A DNA stretch of 64,000 nucleotides from Ophiodon elongatus (lineage: Eukaryota > Chordata > Actinopteri > Perciformes > Hexagrammidae), in the NCBI GenBank assembly GCA_016806645.1, contig JACSYO010000141.1, positions 124,001 to 188,000 of the forward strand, read 5' to 3'. Below are positions 53,409-64,000 of the stretch, one piece after another. Below the pieces are notes generated by a model. It did not search any database. It worked only from the letters and a program-made list of their open reading frames with translations, and was not told the DNA's origin. The position numbers and the translations under genes were made by a program. Positions within the stretch are counted from its first letter, which is position 1. Each line of letters opens with the position of its first letter.

Positions 53409-54642
53409 GTCATACATGGCAGGTGGATATAAGCATTAAAGTGATTTACTGTAAATTGAAGTGAGCTTGTGTGTGTTAGTGTATGTACCGGTCTCTCTTG
53501 GTAAGCAGCGGCAGACTTTGGCTGACCAGGCTGTGGCACAGCAGTAAGATATCTTGAGAAGTCATGCCCTCATTGACGAGCAGACCCAGGACCAGCCGCC
53601 TCAGCACAGCACCCACCTTGTTACACACCTTGAGACTGGAGGAATTCTCCAGGAGCTGAAAGTCAAATTCAATGCTTTACGTCAAGTCGCTTTTGTTTTA
53701 AGAAAGACTCTCATTGCACTATATCATGAGAGTTTAAACAAATATTGATTCTTATACACTTAAGCATGTCTTTTTTATATCCTCCCCCCTCACCTCCTTC
53801 AGTGGCAATAGGAACTTGGTTACGCTCTCCTTGCTGCAAAAGTGGGCCAGCAGCTCGTAGGAGTCCATGCTCTTGCTGTGCCGAGCCTCCATCAGCTTGG
53901 AGACTATCCCCTTCACCTCCTTCTCCTCGGCCACGGGCCCGAACAGCTCGTTGTTGAAGATCTGACCAACAGGGAAGAAGGCAGAGAAAGATGAACGTCA
54001 ACAGTGACTGTATGTCAGAAAACACAAATCCGGAGAAACCATCAAAAATATATCTGAATCACATTTCTACCAAAGATTTGAACCGAATAACTGCTAAGCC
54101 ATCTGTCTTATGTGACATAATGAAGTCTTTGTGGGTTTGTGGCGTGAAGCGTTCTTACATCGATTAGCATGTTCATGCATGGGTCCAGGTCACCACTCTT
54201 CAGGGTTGGAGTGAGGACTGACAGCAGCCGGTGTACTGTGAATGTTAGCACGTGGACCTGGGTAGAGGGGGATCACAAACAGATAGATTTATTAGGACTT
54301 TCAAAGACACTTCTGACATGCTTTAATAGTCGTGTCCCCGTGTGTGCTCCTACCTGGTAGCCCTTGACCAGGAGCCCCTGCATCTCTTTGAGCAGGTAGT
54401 GCAGGTACCTGTAGCCTAAAGTCTCGATGATCTTCACCAGAGTTCCCCTCGCCACGTCGCGAACCTCCTGGAAGCGGTTCCTCAGCACCACACACACCTT
54501 CATCAGGATCCTGGACAACACACACAAATATTTACCAACAAAAAGACAAATTACGCATAACACTAAAATGTTGTAATTTCAAACAAACTACTGTACACAA
54601 AAATATGAAGTAGTCCCATACATATGAAAAACATTTCAAAGT

Positions 54643-54681
<39 letters not shown>

Positions 54682-55394
54682 GAGTACACGGTACACAGTA
54701 CGCGGTACACACAGCTGCATACCCAGGCAGGTTGACCTCCATGATGTTGGGAGGCAGAGTCTGCATCAGCTTGACCATGGCGAAGCCTATCGGTATCCTC
54801 GCCACCTCCTCTTCCTTCACATCCTTCGACTTCACTGCCTTGTGCTCATCGTCACGCTTTATCTAAAGGAAACACAAACACACTTCCACTATTATACTGC
54901 TGTTCAGAGCTTTCACGACGGATTCAGATTGCATTTGTGTGCGTGCCCATCATACCTTTGCAGTGAGACACTTGTGCAGGCGAGGCAGCACGCTGTTACT
55001 GACGGTCTGGTGGATGGCGCGGATCAGAGTCTCCAGCTCCTCTGTGCTCTGCGGCAGCCCGCTGGCTACTGCGAAGGGCTTAGGAGCCGCTGGCCCCTTG
55101 GCTTCAGAGGTGGCTGCTTCATTAGAGGCAACATGCTTTTCTCCGCTGGTGGTGTCTGTTTCCATGGGGACGTCAGTTGGAGCGGTCTTACCGTCTACCT
55201 CCATTGTCTCCTCATCACCGCTTGCGTCCGATTCATCGGCGGCAGCTGGCTCCTCATCCTCAGCGTCGACTGCAACACTCTCAGCTTGACAAAAACAAAG
55301 TTTGATTCAGGATGTTTTGTTTAATCAATGGGACACATTGTGACATAACATTTATCCAACTTCGTATTTGTTTTAAAGCAGTCTGAGTTGAGAA

Positions 55395-55444
<50 letters not shown>

Positions 55445-58400
55445 GAATAGTCCCTCACCCTCTCTGGCCTTGGCTGCTTCCATTTCTCTGGTGAGGGTCT
55501 GATGGTCAAAATGGAAAGCCTCCAGGACTGTGACCAGCAAACTGGAGTTTGAAAAGAAAAAGGAGGAGGGGAGGGAGCCTTTTAGCACAGAGTTAACAAA
55601 ACACTTCAACAAATCATGTTAAATGCAAAAGGTCATTGAAAAGCAATGCAATGGCTTAAAAACAGTAAAACAATTAATAATTTTTAAACCAAAAAAGACA
55701 AATCTACCTAACAGCCAGTCTCTGCTCGGTCTGCCCCGTCTGCAGGACGTGGACGAAGTGTTTGAGGTAGTAGAGGTACTTGGACCAGGTCAGCCTGCGG
55801 CACACAGCGCCCACAATCTCCACCGACGCTGAGATCATGTTCTCATGCTGCAGTGCGCGAGAGGAGAGCAGAGGAGAGCAGAGGAGAGGAGAAGAGAGGA
55901 GAGGAGAAGAGAGGAGAGGAGAGGAGAAGAGAGCAGAGGAGAGCAGAGGAGAGCAGAGGAGAGGAGAGGAGAGGAGAGGAGAAGAGAGGAGAGGAGAGGA
56001 GAGGAGAGGAGAGGAGAGGAGAGTCAGACACACTAACAAATAAAAACAGACATTTTTCTCTCAAAGTTTCGAATGTACGCCTGCGTCACCTTCAGCATCT
56101 TCTCATCTAGCAGGGCGGTCATGGCGTACGGCATGATGTAATTCTGGAGGGAACGAGGCGTCAGCGCCACCTGACCCTCGGTCAGCTGCTTGGCCAGCTT
56201 CCTCAGGGCACGCCCACGACGGTGGATCTAAAACAGGAAGAATAAAACACATACTTCAGTTTGCGTGCAACAGTCAGATACAAATGAAAGGAAGGAGTAT
56301 TAATGGTTTCTCTCTTACCTGGATGTGCTTCATGTGCTCAAAGAAGTCAGACTCGAGGTCGCTGTAGTTGGTGAGCTGTACCAGGTCTCTGAACTCTTTC
56401 TTGGTGGGAAAGGTCTTCACCAGGCAGGCCAGCACTGTGGTGTATTCATGCTGCACACTCTAGTAGAGTGAACGGTTAGGGGGGGGAAGAGAAGAGACCA
56501 CATTTTTAAACTTAAGCGGTTTAATATTTAGAGCACAGCTCTCGATACAGCTGGTATCACAGCAGAAATGGGAGGAGAGGTGCGAGTTCCTACATCTGTC
56601 TTGCTGCGCAGCCCCTTGTGTACAGCGTCCAGGATGGTGTGCTGTACAACGTCCTTGTAGAGCTGCTCTCCGGCACCGACCGCCACCAGCTGGGTGATCA
56701 CCGCAGACAGACACAAGGTGGCGTTGTCTCCCAGCGACATGTCACCAATCTGGAGGGTGAAAGGAGGGGAGAAAATGATCAACGCTATTGAAGTAGTGAA
56801 GTAGTATTCATCTCGACGAGTGTATGTCTACCATACATCTGCTTACCTCAAAGGTGTGAAAGCAGTTGTGCATGATGGTGTAGATGTAGTCCATGTCCAA
56901 GGTCGTCATGGCCTTGATCCGCCTGGAGGCGTCTTGGAAAGCCGCCAGGCGCACGTCAAAGTGGACCTCGTCCAAGTGGCGACTGTCGAATGCGTTGAGC
57001 TGAAGAAGGCGAGCAGGAAACAATTATTAAAAAGTGTTTTCTTACTGGTTGCAATGTGTGAATGTAATAAACGATCTTACCTTTGTTGCTAAATCAGTGA
57101 TGTACGAGAGGGAAGGCTCCAGATCTGACAGAGTCTGAAAGCAGAGCAGCAAAGGCAGATTAAGAGGGAGGACGATTAATAAACAGGCGTGAACTCACAA
57201 TAGCAGCGTCCATGTGAGTGCATCCACCCGTCTATCCATACATAGGCGCACAATCTCTGAAACACTTGACCCCTGATAATCTAAACAACTGGTAAATACC
57301 CCAAGAATTGTCACTTGTACTTCCAGAGCGGGAGGGAGCGCTGACATAAATGCACTACAGACTTTAAATTACATGTTAGATATTTATTATTTAGATAATT
57401 TGAGGTACTTCTTTTCAGAAAAGCAATCCTCCACTTCATAAAAAAACATTCAACGCATTATTCTGGCGATGGGGTTAGTAAAATGGTTAAAACTTTGCGG
57501 CCCCGTAGATAAGATCACAAGTAATATCTGACCTGTTTTCAGTTTATCTCCGTCACCTAAACTCATCTCTCGTAAACACTATGACAGGTCTGATAGGTAA
57601 AGGCAGATTATGCTGCTTTTTCCTGCTCCAAACCATCATCAATATATCTTTATACATTACAAATAATATTGGTAAACCAATAGTCTATATCGGCAACAAT
57701 TCCATCATCTCCTATGAAGGAGGTAGCTATGTTTTTAATGACCATATGTAAGCATCTTTTACAGCATCCTTGAACTGGTGGAGGTAGTCCATCAGCACAT
57801 GCTGCTTTTCTCCTGAATACTATTGTGTCAACACACCACACATGTACGTCTTAGGTCACAAACACTGTATACCTTTAATCACAACATTGCGTTAGGTTCT
57901 CTGCTGTACCTGGAAGACATTGGTGAGGGCCTGCCTGGGCATCTTGTTGTGAATGATGGCGAAGAGTTTGCCGAGCGGCCGCAGGAAAGCGGATGGCTGC
58001 ACGCACTGTCGCAGCAGGTTCTGCACCGTGGCCAGGATGTCGATTTCTGTCTCCTGAAACAAACACACAGCAAAGGTCATTCATGTGCAGCATGAGGATG
58101 TAGAACCTACCACAGAGAACCCCAACATTTATTTGTCCCGAGTTGAGCATCCCAGGCACAGATGCCTGCAAATCTCACCTCCATAAGACCAAAATCAATG
58201 ACCGTGGTTCTGAGCCTGATGTCAACCCTTCACAACAAATTAATAGGTAGAGATAGTTGGAGGTGGTACACAAAGCCCTGGAGGCTCCGTTCAAGGCAGA
58301 AAGCTCTTGGTTTTTAATAAGAAAATCAACCTCATTTAAGCTTTCCGTACCACAACAGTTTATTTCATAAGTAATAAGTCTTACTTGAGGATTGTAGGCC

Positions 58401-61400
58401 TTCTGGAGGTAGGGCAGCAACAGGCTGATGAGCACCGAGCTCTGCTCCTTGTCGTTCACAAATCGACTAACCCTGACGGAGAAAAGGAATGAGTTTGATG
58501 AGACGACTGCATATAGAATATTGAGATAAATCTTACATACAGTAAAACCTATACTGTGTGTTCACATCCAAACGAAACACTTACTTGGAGAGGATGTTGA
58601 GCTCTTTTGCCACCTGTACCCTGAACTTCTTCTTCTTGAGTCGGTCTGTGTTGCGCACGACTCCGCTGAGGTACTGCAGCAGGGTGGATATGTGAGGCAG
58701 CAGCACACTGGAGCCCTGACGTAATGAGTCTGGAGGACATACAAAAACAGGCACAGTTAACTTTATCCAGCAGTTACAAGTAGCCAGACTCATTAGAAGA
58801 TATATGTATACAGGATATAGATAGATATATAATATATACACACTAGGGACAAAATGAGGCGAACTCTGCTAACCTGCAGTGACAAAAGAGCCGTCTTTAG
58901 GCTGCGGGAACACACAGCCGTTGACGCTCAGCTCTATCTCAGCCTCCGAGGCAACAAAGTCTTCAGCGGTTGCTAGGGACTCAGCGATGTCCATTACCAC
59001 GCCGATGGTCACGGGGGAAGCGTTCTTGGCTGAGAGGATGGCGAAGACGTTAAGGAGGACATCACACTCCGGCTGGTTCGGCCTCTGCTTGGCCAAGAGG
59101 GGGAAGTACCTGAGATGGACACAAAAAAAAAAAAAAATCTTTGTACTCGCTCTGGATGACAACTGGTATTAAGTGATGAAGATGTTCTGGTCGATAGATG
59201 AGACAGAAGAGAGGAAAACTCTAACCTGGCATTTTTGCACCAAACATGGATGAGTTTCAGCAGAGGGGTGGGAGAGTAAGGGCTCTCTGTAGGGAGACGA
59301 CGCACCTGCACAAACAGAAATGTTATGTATGGACGAAAAATAAAAAAATAAAAACACTAAACTTGTTTGCAAAATGTACCTGAGGCCAGACCACAGCCTG
59401 AAAGACAGCATCCAGCTCATCTGCACTGAAACTGTAGGAGTCAAAGCCGTCAAAAAAGTCTTGGATCCTCAGGATGCCGAGTCGCCTCAGGTTCTTCAGA
59501 GGACTGATGCAACCTGCACGCAGCTGCAGACAACAGGGGAAGATCAACACTGAGAAACAAGGGCACTCAGTTTCTTTTTAGGCTTGCGTCTCTAAATGCA
59601 GGGGATTTCGATATATACTCTTGTTAAAAGTGTTGTATTTAATTTGCTAGTTTTGAGATACTCTCAAATTGTCTTTGTAATTCATACTTTATAAGAAATA
59701 ATTCAGGAATTTTAGGAAATTAACAAATTATCTTATCAGTCCCTATCCTGGTTACCTGGTCCCTTTTGTCCAGGACGACGGACACGGAGGCGGTGATACA
59801 CAGCAGGATCTGCAGCACCTTGGGCAGGTATGTGTGGATGAGGTGGCCCAGTTTCTGGATCACCACATTGATGATGTTCAGCAGGCTGTGCTGCCGGCCC
59901 AGCGGCAGGACGGCCCCCACGTCCGTCTCAGCTATTGCTTTCTCCACTGCTGCCAGGCAGGAACCTGAGGACAAAAACACTGAGTAGGGACTTCGGAAAA
60001 TGCGAAATATGAAATAAATGATGACGTAAAAAAAATCAAGCAAAACTGCACAGACTGCACACTTACAAACAATATAGTATATGGTGTTTTTGTCTGTGGT
60101 AAAAAAAAAAAATAAAAAAAAAATATGACTGAGAAAATCTTTAATTTTCTCCCATAGACGTGTCCTACCTTCACTGTGATGGCAGACGGGCTCCAGCAGC
60201 AGGTCGATGAATATTCCCAGCTCCTCGGATTGGCAACCTGCCAGAAAACGCAGGATAATGGAGGACCGGGAGGCAGCGCTCGACTTCCCCTGAAACTTAC
60301 TGCCTGCTTTACTGCGCAGACGGCCGAACAGGATCCTGTGTAATAAACAGCAAGCACAAAGCTGGTGATTGAAACATCGAATCAAAGTGTTGGTCACTTC
60401 GAAACAAAGCTATGGTACATTATTAACCAGGTAAATACAACAATAATGAAAATGGCCTCCTATAGTTTTTGTGGGTAAAGTAATTAAAAACCAGAAGTTC
60501 ATCGTTTCAATCACTTATGTATGAACATGTCTGCTGTTCCCACAGTGCATCTCAAGCCATGCCTGAAGCTTTAGAAATGATCAAGCTGCCAGCAGCAGAA
60601 GAACAAGTCGATTCCATGCAAACTACCGGATGAATGAAACACAGAACCAATATCATAAAAAAAAAAAAGAGTCAACAATGGAAGTGTGGGAGATAGACTG
60701 GCTGGGGACAGAATCTGTAAAGCACATTCCTCTTGTTTAAAAACCTGTTGCTTTCTGGCAGATGAAAAGCAGCTTAAATATGACCTGTCTTATTAATTAA
60801 TATGTAACCTGGCAGTGTGGTTTTATAGTTCAATAAAAAAATACTCCCATTTTGAGCAGTGAGTGGTTCTTATTAGCATAAAGACTGGAGACAGATAGCC
60901 GGGCTGTGAAGAGGTTAAAAAGAAGGTGCTGGTTGGCAATTATTTTCTAAACTTTGGACAGAGTTAGGCCAACTGTTTCCACTGCTTTCAATCTTCAAGC
61001 TACACTACGCTAATCAGAGGTCCTCATCTTGTCATTTTTACACTTTGGTTTTTGCACAGATTTAACGAAAGAGTTCTAATGTGTTCATTACTTAGAGGCG
61101 CTGGATAGTGGACATTGTTACTATTGGACCAGGCTTGCTGTTTCCTGTCCTCATGCTAAGCTGTGCAGACATGAGAGCATCATCATTCCTCTCATCTTCC
61201 CAATATGTCAAATTATTCCGATTTATGGAAGCTAACAGAAACAAATGGAAAAACACGCACACACACACGTACGTACCTCATGAGCAATGGGATGAGTCTG
61301 GTTCTGTGTGAAGCATCAATCACTCCCGTCTCCTCAGAAATGTTGAAATGAACAATCTCCTCTTTGAAGTGTTTGTCGTCGAGTAGCCTCTCAAGATTCT

Positions 61401-64000
61401 CCCTGTACACACACAAAAACAAAGGTCAAAGCACATCACCCCTGCAGCTTGAAGTGGTTCAATGTGTTGAACAAAGACTTGTTTGCAAGATGGACACTCC
61501 TAATTGCCCATAATGTAGCCTCATAATAATACTATGTGTATTTCATAACCACTTAATAAGATATGGATATGGAATAGCATACCAAAAAATAAATAATTGG
61601 AATCACGGGGTCTATTCACTGCTGTCGTCCTGAACAACGAGCCACACACAATCATCTGTAACGCTAAACTTCCTCAGAAATGCACATCTGTCTGCAGGTA
61701 GGCTGCCTGGAGGTTCAGTAAACGGAGAGCTTGATAACAGACAATAGAGGGCATGATGTTCGGCCGAGGCAGCAACGAGCTGGAAGTTAACATTCCTCCG
61801 CTTGTAACCATAGGAGGCGGAGGACGAGGGCTCTGATTCCTATCGAGGACGCTCACAATGACCTCATTGAGGAGCAGAAAGAAAGGGAGACTGTTGCTTC
61901 AAGAGCCGCATTACTGTATATTTGCTTTCCGGTCCATCTCTTCAGGCGGTTACGGTAGTTTTCTTACTTGTATGGTACTATGTTGGAGTCTTTGTATGTG
62001 AGAACACATTCCAGTGCCACTCGCTGGATCTGCTGGTCCTGATGGCAGAGCAACTGAACACAGAGACAAACACATCAGGCATGTTTGATGCCCTTTAGAC
62101 TCAACCTTAATATATCACAACAGAAAAGGTCAGAGTGTCCCAAACATCATATTCATAGCTAAATCGTGATATTTAGGGTCCTGGTATCACGCAGCTCTAA
62201 TGTTGGGATAGTTTTAAGATGTGTGAAGCGTTAGGGTTACCTGGTTATACAGCTCACCAAGGCTGCTCTCCATGTACAGAGAGCGAGGGTTGGTGAATTT
62301 GGCGAATACCTTCAGATGAGCGATCAGCTGTCTGGGGAAAAATAAGAACCACACAAGGTTCAGTTAAACTTAGAATAATATACAACACCAGTGCAGGTGT
62401 ACTGGTCATGAAGAAACAAGGAAAGAAGCCCTGATGATGTTCACTTTTTGTTGACATACTTATAATAGTAATATAATCTTAATAAAAACAGGAAACCTGG
62501 CTTCATGGTTGTTGTTTAATTTGTTCAATAGTTAATGACGATTATCACGAAAACATTCAGCGTCATCGTGATGTCTTACTTGGCAGCAGCTCTCTTAGGA
62601 GGAGCCTTCCTCTGTTGTCTGCCTCCCTCCTCTGCCTCCTGCTCGTCATCCTCGTCTTCCTCCACCGCCATCCCAGACTCCTCTAGGGCTGCGTCATTCA
62701 CCTTCCTCAAGTCCTGAGTTGGGGCCACCAGCAGGTCGGAGCGGTAAAACTCATTCCTGACAACGTAACAAAATAAACCCATCAGGACCAGATACTTGGA
62801 CTCACTGATGGCACAGATCTACCCCTTACCAAATATTGGGAAACTATTTCCTAAATACACTCTAAACGCTGTGAGCACTAACCTGATGAACCTGAGCAGC
62901 AGAGGGCTCAGTTCCCGGCTGCGTGGTTCCACTCTGTCGGGAAACTCGGTCATGCAGCGCCACAGCAGGCTGCGGAAGTTGGTGAAGTCCGTCCTCTCGT
63001 TGGGGTTGGAGGTCAACTTCAGCTGCTCCAGGAACAGCACCCCCATGTCCCCGCTTTCAATGACATCACAGCCCGGCTCGCCCTCGAGACGCGACTCCTC
63101 CTCCTCCTCCTCTTCATCATCAGCATCATCATCCTCGCCGCTCTCCCGCAATTCTTTTTCTGTGACATGCAGAGAGTAAGATTAACTTTTTTTGTCTCAT
63201 CTCCTTTGCAGTTCAGTACACCGACGCTGTGGCGTCCCAACATGTAACAGCTGCCGTTGAACAAAGGTTATACTCATAGCCGTACGAAGAAGACACAGCA
63301 GGCAGCCTTACCAGCTATCCCGGCCACCATTTCCAGATGTTCATGGTAGACCCTCCAGAAGTCCTTGTTGTCCATCCCTCTGGCATGGCTCCTGTGAGGA
63401 GGAATGAGACATATTTATGCTCATTAAATTAGGCAGAATATTTTAACATTTATTCATAGATGAGAAGTTTCTTTTACTAGTAAGGCCTGTTAGAATAGTT
63501 AGCATTTTACTGCCCCTTTAAAGACATTGATTTTTAACTGTGGAATGCTAAGAATCCATGGCAAATACATGTTTAGGAATGTTCTCTGACGAAATGAATC
63601 CAAACACCATAAGTGTTATTTCAGATTCTATTATACTCACACGAGAAGTTCAATGACTGCGTCCCACAGTGGCCTGAAGTTGACGAACAGCATTGCGATG
63701 AGGTAACGCAGAGGCACCTGGGAGGAAAATGAACATCTTTTTCACATTTGCATATAGAATTCCTGTCACAGGAATAAATGATCCAATACCATGGTGTTGG
63801 CTATTGCTAACGGGAGTGGGTCATCTGTACCTGCTGGAAGGTGCCGGGTGGCCCCTGAGGCAGACTGCGCTGCACCAGGTCGTGTCTCAGCTTCCGGAGG
63901 TGAAGCAGCTTGTCCCTGTAGTCCTGCACCGAGGCCGGCACCAGCTCAGCCTGCAGGCACACCGCGAACACCGGCTGCACCTCCACATTCTCCTCACCCT
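48036..64000 (-). CDS. utp20: U3 snoRNP-associated HEAT-repeat protein UTP20, C-terminal ~2,170 codons (partial)
   Basis: Nucleolar scaffold of the small-subunit processome needed for 18S rRNA maturation. 43 exons, high to low: (64000)-63831, 63717-63641, 63391-63312, 63159-62883, 62756-62580, 62331-62241, 62053-61968, 61402-61277, 60335-60169, 59964-59756, 59523-59380, 59305-59226, 59109-58874, 58729-58585, 58472-58385, 58053-57910, 57134-57081, 56999-56847, 56749-56594, 56459-56319, 56227-56090, 55847-55708, 55541-55459, 55284-54956, 54862-54723, 54510-54354, 54257-54159, 53961-53794, 53655-53489, 53369-53222, 53117-53001, 52858-52688, 52425-52294, 52167-52057, 51953-51804, 51649-51467, 51276-51145, 51056-50924, 50284-50103, 49827-49432, 48715-48589, 48448-48303, 48191-48036. 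Landmarks: MLDPFVLLLLDCLNSMHVK, HLFVLLKDYSKAGAARGEN, ETGRESVLEMLAYIFQTFP, DRLLFSFLTLITKL, HCWVWLTASQLFGQLFA, TCVFKFLGAIAMDLG, and the basic tail KKRKIEFLRPGYKAKRQ before TGA. Human UTP20 has 2,785 residues, so about 600 lie right of the window. Some boundaries may shift by a few bases. Confidence 0.96.
48192..48221. repeat. Poly(A) / poly(T) tract
   Basis: About 27 A on the plus strand, which reads as the poly-T pyrimidine tract directly before the last utp20 exon. Confidence 0.9.
49505..49765 (-). repeat. Coding minisatellite: acidic Asp/Glu/Lys repeats in utp20
   Basis: Inside the 49432-49827 exon the sense strand encodes tandem DDEEEDDKEREK-like 12-residue units (about three good copies) in a longer Asp/Glu-rich block between the PPQEEVKK and APSLLWLIKKL segments. 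The human protein has an acidic linker at the same place, but without such regular repeats as I recall it. Frame is preserved. Confidence 0.88.
50300..50865. repeat. Interspersed/tandem repeat in a utp20 intron
   Basis: Contains at least three diverged units of about 100 bases with 'GAAGAAGTTCCCT'-like, 'GAGATAT', 'TTCACGAGAA' and 'GACGTGAGGTCAC' motifs, ending 'CGCCTCCGGCCACAG'. This resembles a dispersed fish repeat. Another copy is in the duplicate at 46990-47345. Confidence 0.6.
53373..53406. repeat. (CA)n microsatellite
   Basis: CA run a few bases upstream (sense) of the utp20 exon at 53369. Confidence 0.93.
54643..54677. repeat. (CA)n microsatellite
   Basis: CA run in a utp20 intron. 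Confidence 0.93.
55398..55441. repeat. (TA)n microsatellite
   Basis: Pure TA run of 44 bases in the utp20 intron between 55284 and 55459, within 20 bases of the next donor. Confidence 0.95.
55857..56024. repeat. (GAGAG/GAGCA)n polypurine tract
   Basis: About 168 bases of almost pure purine on the plus strand, built from 5-base AGAGG/AGAGC/AGAAG units. On the utp20 sense strand it is a polypyrimidine run just upstream of the exon at 55847. Open in several frames only because of its composition. Confidence 0.95.
60336..61276. other. Long utp20 intron with repeat fragments
   Basis: No exon recognised between 60335 and 61277. 60850-61220 holds pieces of the same teleost repeat seen at 20470 (TTAGCATAAAGACTGGAGAC, and in the other orientation GGACCAGGCTTGCTGTTTCC and CTCATGCTAAGCTGTGC). 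Confidence 0.5.
61403..61967. other. utp20 intron, nothing further recognised
   Basis: No repeat or additional exon identified. Small reading frames here lack motifs. Confidence 0.5.

Noticed and set aside
55780..56110. Several Glu/Arg-rich frames on both strands
   Set aside because: Produced by the purine pentamer tract in a utp20 intron; open only because of repeat composition.

Overview
The window is from the nuclear genome of a ray-finned fish, probably a percomorph teleost. The evidence is split vertebrate genes with GT/AG introns, dense CA/TA/GA microsatellites, Tc1-like, hAT, L2 and Rex3/RTE-type mobile elements, and a multicopy tRNA array of the kind seen in fish. No prokaryotic or organellar sequence is apparent.

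Layout. (1) 1-1.45 kb: first coding exon of a p38 MAP kinase (mapk11-like, minus strand) with its CpG-rich upstream region; the rest of the gene lies off the left edge. (2) 1.5-13.8 kb: a repeat block of tRNA-Leu(CAG) and tRNA-Gln(CTG) genes, four and five intact copies, with several broken copies. Units lie on both strands and form a large imperfect inverted repeat centred near 7-8 kb. An internally deleted L2-type LINE, a frameshifted Rex3/RTE-type LINE and Tc1/hAT fragments are embedded in it. (3) 13.8-15.6 kb: AT-rich sequence with nothing recognised. (4) 16.1-17.8 kb: a two-exon minus-strand gene of 236 codons that I do not recognise. (5) 19.39-30.27 kb: a complete 16-exon FGD-family Cdc42 GEF (FGD4-like, 992 aa), with a dead Tc1-like transposon in intron 2. 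(6) 32.89-40.69 kb, minus: complete 9-exon dennd11 (495 aa). (7) 41.39-45.06 kb, plus: complete 6-exon arl1 (181 aa). (8) 48.04 kb to the right edge, minus: the C-terminal ~2,170 codons of utp20 in 43 visible exons.

Relations. dennd11 and arl1 are head to head with about 0.7 kb between start codons, so they probably share a bidirectional promoter. The unknown gene and the FGD gene are also head to head, 1.6 kb apart. FGD/dennd11 and arl1/utp20 are tail to tail. The arl1-utp20 pair matches the human 12q23 neighbourhood. Between arl1 and utp20 lies a decayed tandem duplicate of the arl1 transcript end plus utp20 exon/intron pieces. The coding genes are housekeeping or signalling genes (p38 stress signalling, Cdc42 activation, DENN-type trafficking, Golgi Arf-like GTPase, ribosome biogenesis) and do not form one pathway. 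The most unusual parts are the tRNA array, in which every tRNA-Gln copy with an acceptor 5' strand carries the same G4:G69 acceptor-stem mismatch, the unrecognised 236-aa gene, and the decayed utp20 duplicate.
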